Below are positions 51,001-62,400 of a stretch of DNA of 64,000 bases, piece by piece. The stretch covers positions 4,030,001-4,094,000 of the forward strand of contig RQOL01000618.1 in the NCBI GenBank assembly GCA_013076295.1, given 5' to 3'. The position numbers and the translations under genes were made by a program. The number at the start of each line of letters is the position of its first letter. Position 1 is the stretch's first letter. This DNA is from Sanderia malayensis (taxonomy: Eukaryota > Cnidaria > Scyphozoa > Semaeostomeae > Pelagiidae). Under the pieces are notes generated by a model, which saw nothing but the letters and a program-made list of their open reading frames with translations, ran no database searches and was not told where the DNA came from.

Positions 51001-54000
51001 ATTATATTATGTTATTATTATGTATCTTATATTTAAAACTGAGGGGATATGGTTATAAAAATTAAAAAAAACTGATCTAAAAATATTCGTCGCGGGTTAT
51101 AAGAGACCTGTTTGTGTGATGATTTTTTCAAAGAAGACACCGTCACTGAGGAAAAATTCGCTGCAAAATTGAATAAACTGGCTCAAAAAAGTCAGGCATC
51201 CAAGTTCTCTCCTTTTATCTTGCTATACCCGCAAAGCGTTTGCTCATAACTATAGCTTTACTTCATGTGCACACCTTGAACAAATCGTTACTTCCCGTTA
51301 AATAAAAAACAGTTCCATTTACTTCTGATATTCCGAACTTTCTTTAGATCGAGATCGACACAAACTTTGTCAAATAAACGCCTCCTCCTACTATTTTAAA
51401 CACCCCCTCTTCAATAAACGCCTCACTTAAAACGATTATTAAATAAACGCCGCTTATTCAATGAATAACTGCATAGTAGCAACATGTGAGACACAGAGAA
51501 ACAACAGAAATGTAGAGTAACTCACACTTGACAATTCGATTTTCTCAATAAACCTCTTCGCGTTGCCATGATTGATTTCAATGGCGTTGGCATTTTTGCT
51601 GAGAAATCTGACAAGTTCTTCATCTGCATCAAACGACCAGCTTGGTGGTGCCGTCTGCAGATTCTTCGTGGCTTGTTGGTCAATGTTGAGAGGAAGCTTT
51701 GGGGGGATGATATGCAACACATACTGATCTTCAACCACATCTTGCCATCTGAAATGAAACACAGCAATATGTACTGGACATTGCTATGAAATTTGGATTT
51801 ACTGACAATGAATAAACCAATGCAAAGTGAAAATGTTGCATGCAGTAATGTTGCATGTATGCATAAACTTAAATGTCTGGAAACTTGGGCTCAATATCCT
51901 TGCAAATGATTATCAGGATGAGGGCTTATTCGAGGGGAGGGTTTATTCAGAGGTGGGGCTTATTCAAAGATTTACGGTATGATACAATAAAGTGGCTAGA
52001 ATGGTCTGTGATGATGTTTACAAAGGTTATATGAAGTACTATACAATGGAGTCTAGCTTTAGATCATGTTATAATATTGTCCTATACTTTATCTCTGCTG
52101 TAAGTCGAGTCAAATTCTTCAATTTGTCAAACACCTTTCTGTCTCCTTTGACTCTGAGCAGTGGCGTAGTTAGAGGGGGGCAGGGGGGGGGGGCGAAAAA
52201 CCCCCTGTAGAGCTAAACTGTCGTTTTGTCAGAAAATTGCTGATCTTGTCGGAAAATAAATATCTTCTTTTTACGTTCAGTTTTAGCTAATTTCCTTACC
52301 TTATATTCATAGTCTTTAAGAAAAAAAGCTTATGAAATTTTTGTCGGAAAATCTGAATCTCTCACCCTCCCTATAAAATTTCCTATCTACGCAATTGACT
52401 TTGAGACTCTGACTCAACACATGAATGACATGACCCTTGGTAGTTTGAATAGGCTTCTAGTTTTCCATTGAGTGTTTGAATAATCAAGGTTCAACTATAT
52501 AACTAATTGCTTCTAGTAGTATTTCAATGGTGCTTCAAATTGTGTTATGTTTAGTGGCATACAGTTGAAATTCACCATCTGATCTAAACAGCAAATGTTT
52601 GAAATAAGGATGGCAGATGTATGCAAAAAGCTTTAGAGGGAGTCAGAAATTTTCCAAGACAACAAATATTGACTGGATCGTGACATCTAAAATTTCCTTA
52701 ATCTGTATGAGTAATATGCTCCAAAGCGATGTTCAGTATTGGTGTTAACTGTAAAGGAAAGTAGTATGTTGAATCTATTCTGCTAGAAATCTTTTAATAA
52801 AGAAAGCAGTTTTCTAAAGTGTTTGAGCAAGCCATAGATTATTTTATATACAATAATCTTTTCACAACATGATTGAAGGGTTTTCTCTCATGCCACTGCA
52901 AGAATAGAAGAAGAAATAAAATAAAAAGTTGACTGACCTATAGGAAAAACCTTGTTTGACTTTTCCTTTCTTTAATCTGCTTGCCGATCCACCAAACATG
53001 TCTTCTTGTGATGGAGTTGGTGTCACATTGGACACATCTTCTGTCTCATAAACTGGCTCAAGAAATGGAACATGGTCACTTTTGCTCTCACGAGTGTGAA
53101 GCAAAACCCATGCATCAACACCAGAAATATTTGAAGTTGAAAGTAGTTTGCTTTCTTCCAACTGTTTTAAACATTTCTGCCAGAAAATAAGATTAAAAAT
53201 CACAAAAAAGCTGCATAAATTTCAACAATTTTCAACAAACTTCTATTTTTATAGAATGCTATGTTTAGATAGAATACCTTCTATTTGATATGGAGATGAT
53301 AGCTTAGCATAGTTCATGAGTTACCCAAGCATCTGAGTGCTTTATAATTAACAACTAGAGTAAAGCAGTGACAAGCTGTCTACTTTTGAAGTCAAATTAT
53401 TATATGACAGGCATATATATGTCCCTTCTGTTTTTAAACTACCCTGGGCATGTGATACCCTAGATTTAAATAACCATTGTCTTGACTTATACAAATGCTC
53501 TCGTTTTTTGGGCATTTGGTTATTGTTGGCTTTTACATTGCTGAATAGAGTTTCCACTGTACATATAATAATATTTCTTCGCAATACAAGCTCTCATGAC
53601 ACATCTGGTACCATACCAGAGAGACAAGAGTAAACAAGTGAAGTAAATAGTTCCTGGTTCCAGTTTATAACCTCTTCGACCAGCTCTTCATTATTACGTA
53701 TTTTTTCGTTAGCAAATTTAAAGGTTACTTGACAATTATATATAAAATCTTGCGCCCATCTTGCGATGATGCCCAGTATTTGTTAATTCTATATTTGAAG
53801 AAAAGAAGGTGCCACAAATGTAACATTGTATTTATACGACTCCCTAAGAAACGATGACCATGACTATTTCATTTTTACCTTACCTCATTTAATCTTATCC
53901 AATCTCCATCATTGTTGGAAAATTCATCTCCATGCGCGTATAGCCTAAGTTCGTTTGACTGTGGTATTTTTCCAAAGACCTTTGAAACTAGCGAAGGTTG

Positions 54001-54183
54001 ATAGCGTACAAGCAATTGCTTATTTTTCGCATCAGCTGACAAGTCACTTGAACATTTGTATTCAACTTCCAATGGCACATAGCACAAGGCCATTGGTAAA
54101 AGAGAATCATTTTTAAGGGCCTTCACAGTATCCAGAACGCAACGAATACGAGCAAGCTTTCTTCTAGCTTTGTTGTGACTCAT
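42060..54183 (-). CDS. HECTD3: E3 ubiquitin-protein ligase HECTD3
   Basis: Twenty-one phase-consistent exons: 54183-53884, 53176-52938, 51748-51526, 50707-50592, 50469-50353, 49753-49671, 49081-48979, 48849-48787, 48536-48455, 48323-48247, 47869-47764, 47279-47230, 47076-47012, 46115-45799, 45188-45108, 44829-44704, 44108-43979, 43887-43813, 43701-43623, 43482-43411 and 42147-42060. They encode about 863 residues, almost the human length. HECTD3 forms a thioester with ubiquitin and transfers it to substrates. A DOC/APC10-like domain is seen in exons 4-7 ([27 protein letters not shown]). The HECT domain begins around [11 protein letters not shown]. The catalytic cysteine is about residue 824 in [11 protein letters not shown], and the C-terminus ends DMSPWEED. 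The gene appears intact, but its first two exons also exist as a second copy at 60527-61772. Confidence 0.95.
42231..43350. repeat. 30-bp minisatellite filling the last HECTD3 intron
   Basis: About 37 units of a 30-bp motif made of ttattcggaggtgggg and cttattcgaggggg. A variant unit with gagctgagcttatttgag recurs about every three to six units. A block of about 140 bp occurs at both 42301 and 43189, so the array has itself been duplicated internally. Because 30 is a multiple of 3, the array gives long open frames with a [14 protein letters not shown] decapeptide; these are not genes. It occupies most of the 1,263-bp intron between exons 20 and 21. Confidence 0.97.
44303..44600. mobile_element. 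MITE with gccccg..caaacgcttgcaacatttt ends, 298 bp
   Basis: Inverted ends of about 27 bp are flanked by ttca on both sides (44299-44302 and 44601-44604). The inside contains further tgttcagtgatgttcag repeats and sub-terminal copies of the end motif. It lies in the HECTD3 intron between exons 16 and 17. Confidence 0.8.
45370..45791. mobile_element. MITE of the ccgtatttcctct family, 422 bp, next to a splice donor
   Basis: Inverted ends ccgtatttcctctatt and aatagaggaaatacgg are flanked by TA on both sides. The inside repeats aataagcgccc / gcgcccac blocks. The right edge with its TA lies 5 bp from the splice donor of HECTD3 exon 14 (45799). Confidence 0.85.
49244..49372. repeat. Dispersed gtttcttataa repeat, copy 1
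   Basis: About 130 bp closely similar to 56689-56821, running from gtaaaggaaaa to cagtttcttataaaaaaa. It lies in the HECTD3 intron between exons 6 and 7. Shorter relatives occur near 25100, 26780-27030 and 56440-56540. Confidence 0.7.
52159..52397. mobile_element. hAT-like MITE, 239 bp
   Basis: The ends CAGTGGCGTAGTTAGA and (reversed) CAATTGCGTAGATAGG are imperfect inverted repeats. The flanks actctgag and actttgag (52151-52158, 52398-52405) agree at 7 of 8 bases. It lies in HECTD3 intron 2. It is copied with the duplication. Confidence 0.6.
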
Positions 54184-54500
54184 TGTTAACCAGCTCTGGT
54201 AAGATTTTCTGGTTTAATTTAAACGCAAAACATCACGTAAGTGCCAACCAATCTGAGACGAAGCAAAAGTTAAATCTGCATAGCATGACGGACAGGTAGA
54301 TGAAAAATGCAATACATCAGTTTGAGGTCCAAAGTCTGCATAATAATTTGTGGAAAACCTCGTTTTGCGACAGAATAAATTTGCATAATAAATGTTCTCT
54401 TGAAAGAAAGGCGGGAAATGGATTTTCCGGGAAGTATCAACAATAGGCCTCTTTCAATTCATTTATTGCCTAAAGCATTGATTATTTGAATAAAACAATT
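54184..54500. promoter_or_regulatory. HECTD3 promoter region, possibly bidirectional
   Basis: This is sequence between the HECTD3 start codon (minus) and a candidate divergent first exon (plus, 54501). No TATA box or other core element was recognised, so the call rests on position. Confidence 0.45.
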
Positions 54501-54594
54501 ATGTCCACAATGAATCATAATTTCAACACAGCAACAGAAGCTCCATTGCAGTTGCAAAGTTCGCTAGGATCAAGCTCGGGAAACGTAATGTCAG
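54501..54594 (+). CDS. Candidate first exon of a divergent gene
   Basis: ATG at 54501 opens 31 codons (MSTMNHNFNTATEAPLQLQ, then SSLGSSSGNVMS) ending in phase 1 at a GT donor (54595). Two downstream acceptors, 55044 and about 55699, would add short tails. I do not recognise the product. Its head-to-head position to HECTD3 is the main support. The same sequence occurs in the second copy at 62090-62183. Confidence 0.3.
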
Positions 54595-57025
54595 GTAGGG
54601 CACTGTACTGCAGTGTAAATAAGTAATTTTTTATTTTATTTATATTTATTCAACTTTACGGTGAAAAAACTTATTTTAGTATGTAGGCTTAGAAGTAGTG
54701 GAGCGGCATGGCGACCCTGTCCCATAAAAATAGAAGAGACATAAAACATAATCATAACAAATTTTATTAATGAACATTGGAATAGAGCAAATTTAACATG
54801 CATAATGAATTGGTCTGGAAAATAAATCTTTTGATTTTTTCATACAACCCTTGTTTTCTTTTTGAGAATCGTCACCCGGTTGTTGCATTTGTATCTATCA
54901 TATCATTCATAGCATAGAAATAAATGCTATTGACGACAGCTTCTAAGACCTGTTTTATATGCTCGATACGACTACAAGGTCGATATTCGTAATATTTATT
55001 GAGTATCAGCAAATTAAACTTCAGTTGTTATGATTTATTTTAGGCCATGCATGGCATAGAAATCAGCAGATAAAGAACTGTTGCTCAGAATGGCAAACTG
55101 GATAGCAACACAATTGCTATTATGAAGACTGTCTGCATGTGTGGAGCCGGAGCGGGACATTAAGGACAGGATCAACAACTTGGCGTGGAAACATCCAGAC
55201 AAAGTTAAAATAAAGCAAATTTTAGTTCAAAAATGGGATAAAAATCATATTTTATTGTATTGTGTTGATTTTGCTTTCATTTTACTTTATATATTTTTAC
55301 AAAATGGAATTCTTTTTGAATTTTTCAATTGTCTTCATATCATTTGATAGATTGGCCTAAATCCTAAAAAAGTCTGCTGCTCTGTTCTTTCTTGCTAGAT
55401 TTTTTTGTCATTCTTGCTTCAGATCAATATAAAAATAGATTATTTTGTTCACCACCCCGATACGTTGTTATTTGTATGAGGGGAAATCAGAAAACTAAGA
55501 AACAATTTTGGCCTACGAAAAAAGTCAAGAGATTTTTAAGTAGACTTACAAATTTACAAAATGTAGGCATTTGCAATATTTGGCAAACATTCCAATACCA
55601 TAGACAGGTTTCCACATGACATACTTATTTAGAAACTGGTAAAAACTTTTGAATTTACTTTTCGAATCACGCTAGAAGCTTTAAATTTAAACTTTAGGTC
55701 AGCCCATCCAGACATGGCCGTGCTTTGAATATTTCCACAACTTCTATTCTAAACACTAACACCGTCAACGAGATGGCAAAGTATCAACATGGCTTTGACC
55801 GGAACAAGAGGAGTTAGCAGCACTCTTTCCTATTCTATCTCCATGGTATTAAGAGACACTGCGCTTTCTATTTCACAATGCATATTGACTGCGCTGGAGC
55901 TTATACTTTGGACCTTGTACCTCAAACTGATGTATTGCATTTTTCATCTACCTGACGGACAAGGAGAGGAGTAGAGATCATGTTTGATTTCAAGTATGCA
56001 CCATAATCATGTCCTCTCACATTTTGAAAATGAGTCCTCCCTGGAAATGATTGGTATCATTGACTATTTCTGGAAAAAGCCGGGGGTTTATACCACGACA
56101 AAATATGAAATTATTTGATAACGTCTCCAAAATAAAAACAACTCCATCCCTTATAAACATGACATTAATATGAAATCAGAAATAAATAATAAAAGCTGGA
56201 TATTTTTAATACCTGAAGATTAAAATAAATGGAGATAAATGCATTTAAATGCAAACTTACAAAAAGTTTCGCTTGTTATGATAAATATTATATACCTAAC
56301 ATTAAGTTAGATTACACACTGAAAGACTTGAAAATTTACAATTGGACAAAAGATTTAGTTTAATGGGGCCCTGCCTCCGAATACACAAAGCATGATTAAC
56401 TGGGCCTTGAAATATAGCAAAATGCTACACGTTTTTTTTTTTATAAGAAACCTGGCTCAAGGCCTAGTAGTAAAAGTTTCTTAATTTTTAGCCACATTTT
56501 AGTTCTAAAAGTTTCTTAAAAGTTTCTTAATTTAATGAAAAAAGTTTCAGTGAAAAGGAAGAAAAAAACATGGATATTAGTATTATAACATAAAAAAATC
56601 GTCAATGCGAAAAATCGTCATGTGGAGCCGACAATGTTATGCTTAGCAGATAAAACACACTTACTGTAGTTGATATTTGTTGAATTCGTAAAGGAAAACC
56701 ATGTTTCCGAAATTTCTAATGTTTCTTAAATATTTCCTCGTAGTTCTAAAAGTTTCTTAAATTTTAGGGCGTCTACATCTAGGTTTCTTATAAACCGGTT
56801 TCTTATAAGAAAAAAAACGTGTATTCTGCTACGTCCTTGGAAGAATATCTATGTTAAGCACTTAGCGCTATCTATATTAGCAGGTAGTATATACATACAC
56901 GTCAATCCATTCTTTGAACAGTTCGGTACAGACAGCACCTGTTCTTGTAACAATGTTATATGACTACGCTTTGTCCAAAGTATCTTCACCACTTTGAAAT
57001 CCTTGGTTCTGCATTTCTATATGAC
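54595..57025. other. No firm gene
   Basis: Apart from possible later exons of the divergent transcript (open stretches at about 55044-55105, 55141-55210 and 55699-55820), nothing is recognised. Repeat copies of the gtttctta family lie at 56440-56540 and 56689-56821. Confidence 0.45.
56689..56821. repeat. Dispersed gtttcttataa repeat, copy 2
   Basis: Related to 49244-49372 along its whole length, with the same gtttccgaaatttctaatg start and gtttcttataaaccggtttc end. No terminal repeats or coding potential were found. Confidence 0.7.
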
Positions 57026-59286
57026 CTAGAATTGATGAGAAAAGTAGTGAAATGTCCCTCCATATAGAGGCTCCGAGTATCGAGAGAGAGGCTGTTCATC
57101 TTGCAACTGGCAATAAGGAAAACAAAGTAATCGAAACAAGTAATGACGAAAACAAGTGTGGCGGGCAAGGAAACATTCAGTGATATGTATAGCGACAATA
57201 TAGTTTGGAAGTTGCTTATGAAATTTGATCGCTCTGAAGAAGCATTCTTACAAAAAAGCGTGTATCATGTAATACAAGAGTCCGCAGAGAACAGTGAAAT
57301 AGCATAAACAAATAACAATATATTTACCATTACTTGCAACCTGGTTTCCAATACTCTGTTGCCTGTTATTTCCGACATTATTGTTCGAACCACTAACTTC
57401 GCTGTCTTCCTTAAGTATTTTCGTCGAGTAAGCCTTAGGCCCAATTAGACTCAGTAGAGTTGGAAAGTAAATTAAACCATGAAATAAGCCAAACAAAACA
57501 ACCAGAAAGAACACCTGAAAAACCCAGAACAAACGTTGCTTACAAGCGTTACCTCCCGGATATGTTCCAGTTCACATTGCCTGCCAATATACCGTGTGAG
57601 GTTTCTACGGGGGCTGTGAAATGTGAATTGGGTCAAATAAGTCAAGCATACCTTGAAGAACGATTTGAAGATGTATGAACTTGAAAATGCCAAGCAGACG
57701 AAAGCAAGGAACGTACTGAAACCGCCGTTCAATACTGCAGGACCAATTTCAGTCAAAGCAGACGAGGCACGTTCTGAAAGGAAAAACCAAGTGAATAGTA
57801 TCAATGTGTCACTATCAATGCAACGCAGGTATCTCCAAACTTCTTATGTACTATTTAGAAGCCCAGGGGCCCCTATATTGATATACCAAAGACAGCCCGA
57901 GCTACTAAAACAGCCGACTATAAAACAGCCTAGCCGGGTCGGGTCACCAAATAGTGAGTATAGCCAACACATACTTAATAGTAGCCCATCATGGGCGCTT
58001 AAAACAACTTGTCGAGACTTGATGAAGTGCAACACGGCAAAATAGCCTTCATAATCTGTTTATTTAATAATCCACGGTCCACAAAGCAGTTTACCTCTGC
58101 TTTATATCTGTGTTGTAACATTGGATGCATACTAACCATTTCTCGTTCTGAGATTAGCAGTCATGAAGGCATGACCGATATGAGCTGCATAGTCAACGCA
58201 CAAGCCGATGGCCAGTATCAACATCACTGACGTCACAGTGTCTATGGTCAAACCCCAGAAGTGCATGAATCCAGCCACGTCAGCCTGCAACACAAACACT
58301 CGTACATCAATGCAAGTTTTACAATGGCGAACAGGGGATTCAGAATAAACAGGGAAATTTGTAATCTTGGTGGTGGTATTTATCAGTTCTGGAGAAACAA
58401 CGACGACATCACAACGTTTGCATCTATGATCAAACTTTATATATATGCAACTCTCGAGCATCATGGCAGAGCCGCTGAAACACACTAAAGGTTTTCTTTG
58501 CCTGAAAGTTGGGCTCTCACAACCAGCCATCCAACATGCTGTACTGCCACCACAACATATTGATTGGACCGGTGACCTTCGGCCTCTCACGCCGACGCCC
58601 TACCACTGGGTTATCCAGTCACACTTCTATTTTAGTGGTAAGTTCTATTCTTTGAAGTTGGGAACACGTGACGTGTCAATCCTGCGCATGCGAGCTGACA
58701 ATACACAAAAAATGCGCATAGGCAGCCGATGAAAATGAAAAAAAAAGGTGCTGGCTATCAGTAAGTACGCTCATCCATCGAGCCCAAACACATCAACCAA
58801 ACACAAACTTCCATGTTCTGTTTCGTTTGTTCCCTATAGGCAACTTAATGTAATCCTAAGCCACAAGCACATCACAACGTCAGTCACTTGGCATTGTTTT
58901 CTATGCACATGACCCCATTGCCATGAGGGATCTATTTTATCTTAGTATAAGGATCATACTTTATGGTCCTGATCCAGGTCCGAAGCTTTACGGTCTTGTC
59001 TTTAGCATGCCCAGCTCAAACCTCAGATGGAGCGAATAAAATCGTTCAAGGTATGATTGTTCGAACTACCGTGAAATTGATCCTGGAAGAAGCGCACCGG
59101 GTAATATTAAAAGACAAAAAAGTTGAGTTTATTAGAAATATACTGTGATGGCAAACTCACCAATGTGAAAACGACGCAAGTGAATACCATGAGAGAAGTC
59201 CATAAGTTTGCAATGAGAAATAATGTAACAAGGAAGACACAAGCTGCAGCTAATCCAAGATTACGAAACAGCTCTTCTCCAATTAT
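57026..59286 (-). CDS. Patched-domain (PTCHD-like) membrane protein, C-terminal part only
   Basis: Five exons in phase: 59286-59161, 58284-58137, 57773-57652, 57514-57328 and 57099-57026 (stop TAG). They encode about 218 C-terminal residues. Patched-family proteins are RND-fold multi-pass transporters of lipids. Hydrophobic helices include AAACVFLVTLFLIANLW, VTSVMLILAIGLCVDYAAHI and VFFLVVLFGLFHGLIYFPTL. The GLCVDYAAHIGHAF block in the second RND half and the helix ending in YFPTLLSLIGP are typical of the PTCHD/PTR group. The tail is hydrophilic and ends GGTFHYFSHQF. Upstream exons (the first half of the protein) are absent: 205 bp beyond the first exon the second duplication unit begins. This is therefore a 3' fragment unless its missing exons lie beyond 64000. 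Confidence 0.8.
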
Positions 59287-59491
59287 CTGAAAGAAAAGAA
59301 ACTTTCGCTTAGATCTTAGAGGCATGAAACTGGAACTTTAAAACACTCGGTCCCTTCCAGGTTTTATTATACGCTATTAGAAGTGCCCATTGTTGTGTGT
59401 CATTCTTAAACATACTTTAGTAACTCGATTCTGTTCCCTGGAAAAGTCGTCGTGTTTGCATTTTTCTGGCACAACACTAGATTGATTATCA

Positions 59492-62400
59492 GCAAATGAT
59501 TATCAGGATGAGGGCTTATTCGAGGGGAGGGTTTATTCAGAGGTGGGGCTTATTCAAAGATTTACGGTATGATACAATAAAGTGGCTAGAATGGTCTGTG
59601 ATGATGTTTACAAAGGTTATATGAAGTACTATACAATGGAGTCTAGCTTTAGATCATGTTATAATATTGTCCTATACTTTATCTCTGCTGTAAGTCGAGT
59701 CAAATTCTTCAATTTGTCAAACACCTTTCTGTCTCCTTTGACTCTGAGCAGTGGCGTAGTTAGAGGGGGGCAGGGGGGGGGGCGAAAAACCCCCTGTAGA
59801 GCTAAACTGTCGTTTTGTCAGAAAATTGCTGATCTTGTCGGAAAATAAATATCTTCTTTTTACGTTCAGTTTTAGCTAATTTCCTTACCTTATATTCATA
59901 GTCTTTAAGAAAAAAAGCTTATGAAATTTTTGTCGGAAAATCTGAATCTCTCACCCTCCCTATAAAATTTCCTATCTACGCAATTGACTTTGAGACTCTG
60001 ACTCAACACATGAATGACATGACCCTTGGTAGTTTGAATAGGCTTCTAGTTTTCCATTGAGTGTTTGAATAATCAAGGTTCAACTATATAACTAATTGCT
60101 TCTAGTAGTATTTCAATGGTGCTTCAAATTGTGTTATGTTTAGTGGCATACAGTTGAAATTCACCATCTGATCTAAACAGCAAATGTTTGAAATAAGGAT
60201 GGCAGATGTATGCAAAAAGCTTTAGAGGGAGTCAGAAATTTTCCAAGACAACAAATATTGACTGGATCGTGACATCTAAAATTTCCTTAATCTGTATGAG
60301 TAATATGCTCCAAAGCGATGTTCAGTATTGGTGTTAACTGTAAAGGAAAGTAGTATGTTGAATCTATTCTGCTAGAAATCTTTTAATAAAGAAAGCAGTT
60401 TTCTAAAGTGTTTGAGCAAGCCATAGATTATTTTATATACAATAATCTTTTCACAACATGATTGAAGGGTTTTCTCTCATGCCACTGCAAGAATAGAAGA
60501 AGAAATAAAATAAAAAGTTGACTGACCTATAGGAAAAACCTTGTTTGACTTTTCCTTTCTTTAATCTGCTTGCCGATCCACCAAACATGTCTTCTTGTGA
60601 TGGAGTTGGTGTCACATTGGACACATCTTCTGTCTCATAAACTGGCTCAAGAAATGGAACATGGTCACTTTTGCTCTCACGAGTGTGAAGCAAAACCCAT
60701 GCATCAACACCAGAAATATTTGAAGTTGAAAGTAGTTTGCTTTCTTCCAACTGTTTTAAACATTTCTGCCAGAAAATAAGATTAAAAATCACAAAAAAGC
60801 TGCATAAATTTCAACAATTTTCAACAAACTTCTATTTTTATAGAATGCTATGTTTAGATAGAATACCTTCTATTTGATATGGAGATGATAGCTTAGCATA
60901 GTTCATGAGTTACCCAAGCATCTGAGTGCTTTATAATTAACAACTAGAGTAAAGCAGTGACAAGCTGTCTACTTTTGAAGTCAAATTATTATATGACAGG
61001 CATATATATGTCCCTTCTGTTTTTAAACTACCCTGGGCATGTGATACCCTAGATTTAAATAACCATTGTCTTGACTTATACAAATGCTCTCGTTTTTTGG
61101 GCATTTGGTTATTGTTGGCTTTTACATTGCTGAATAGAGTTTCCACTGTACATATAATAATATTTCTTCGCAATACAAGCTCTCATGACACATCTGGTAC
61201 CATACCAGAGAGACAAGAGTAAACAAGTGAAGTAAATAGTTCCTGGTTCCAGTTTATAACCTCTTCGACCAGCTCTTCATTATTACGTATTTTTTCGTTA
61301 GCAAATTTAAAGGTTACTTGACAATTATATATAAAATCTTGCGCCCATCTTGCGATGATGCCCAGTATTTGTTAATTCTATATTTGAAGAAAAGAAGGTG
61401 CCACAAATGTAACATTGTATTTATACGACTCCCTAAGAAACGATGACCATGACTATTTCATTTTTACCTTACCTCATTTAATCTTATCCAATCTCCATCA
61501 TTGTTGGAAAATTCATCTCCATGCGCGTATAGCCTAAGTTCGTTTGACTGTGGTATTTTTCCAAAGACCTTTGAAACTAGCGAAGGTTGATAGCGTACAA
61601 GCAATTGCTTATTTTTCGCATCAGCTGACAAGTCACTTGAACATTTGTATTCAACTTCCAATGGCACATAGCACAAGGCCATTGGTAAAAGAGAATCATT
61701 TTTAAGGGCCTTCACAGTATCCAGAACGCAACGAATACGAGCAAGCTTTCTTCTAGCTTTGTTGTGACTCATTGTTAACCAGCTCTGGTAAGATTTTCTG
61801 GTTTAATTTAAACGCAAAACATCACGTAAGTGCCAACCAATCTGAGACGAAGCAAAAGTTAAATCTGCATAGCATGACGGACAGGTAGATGAAAAATGCA
61901 ATACATCAGTTTGAGGTCCAAAGTCTGCATAATAATTTGTGGAAAACCTCGTTTTGCGACAGAATAAATTTGCATAATAAATGTTCTCTTGAAAGAAAGG
62001 CGGGAAATGGATTTTCCGGGAAGTATCAACAATAGGCCTCTTTCAATTCATTTATTGCCTAAAGCATTGATTATTTGAATAAAACAATTATGTCCACAAT
62101 GAATCATAATTTCAACACAGCAACAGAAGCTCCATTGCAGTTGCAAAGTTCGCTAGGATCAAGCTCGGGAAACGTAATGTCAGGTAGGGCACTGTACTGC
62201 AGTGTAAATAAGTAATTTTTTATTTTATTTATATTTATTCAACTTTACGGTGAAAAAACTTATTTTAGTATGTAGGCTTAGAAGTAGTGGAGCGGCATGG
62301 CGACCCTGTCCCATAAAAATAGAAGAGACATAAAACATAATCATAACAAATTTTATTAATGAACATTGGAATAGAGCAAATTTAACATGCATAATGAATT

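Larger units (their letters stand above)
51902..59491. repeat. Tandem duplication, first unit (about 7.59 kb)
   Basis: Sequence from 51902 on reappears from 59492 on, and I can follow the match to the end of the window (56411 against 64000). The only difference noticed by eye is one G in a poly-G run (about 52190 against 59779). The left breakpoint is in HECTD3 intron 2, the right one upstream of an exon of the Patched-like gene. Both lie next to copies of the ggggcttattcg repeat. Confidence 0.92.

Noticed and set aside
57026..61772. An in-frame HECTD3-Patched fusion protein created by the duplication
   Set aside because: HECTD3 exon 2 ends with AG and the next Patched-like exon begins ATAA, giving AGA TAA, an immediate stop.
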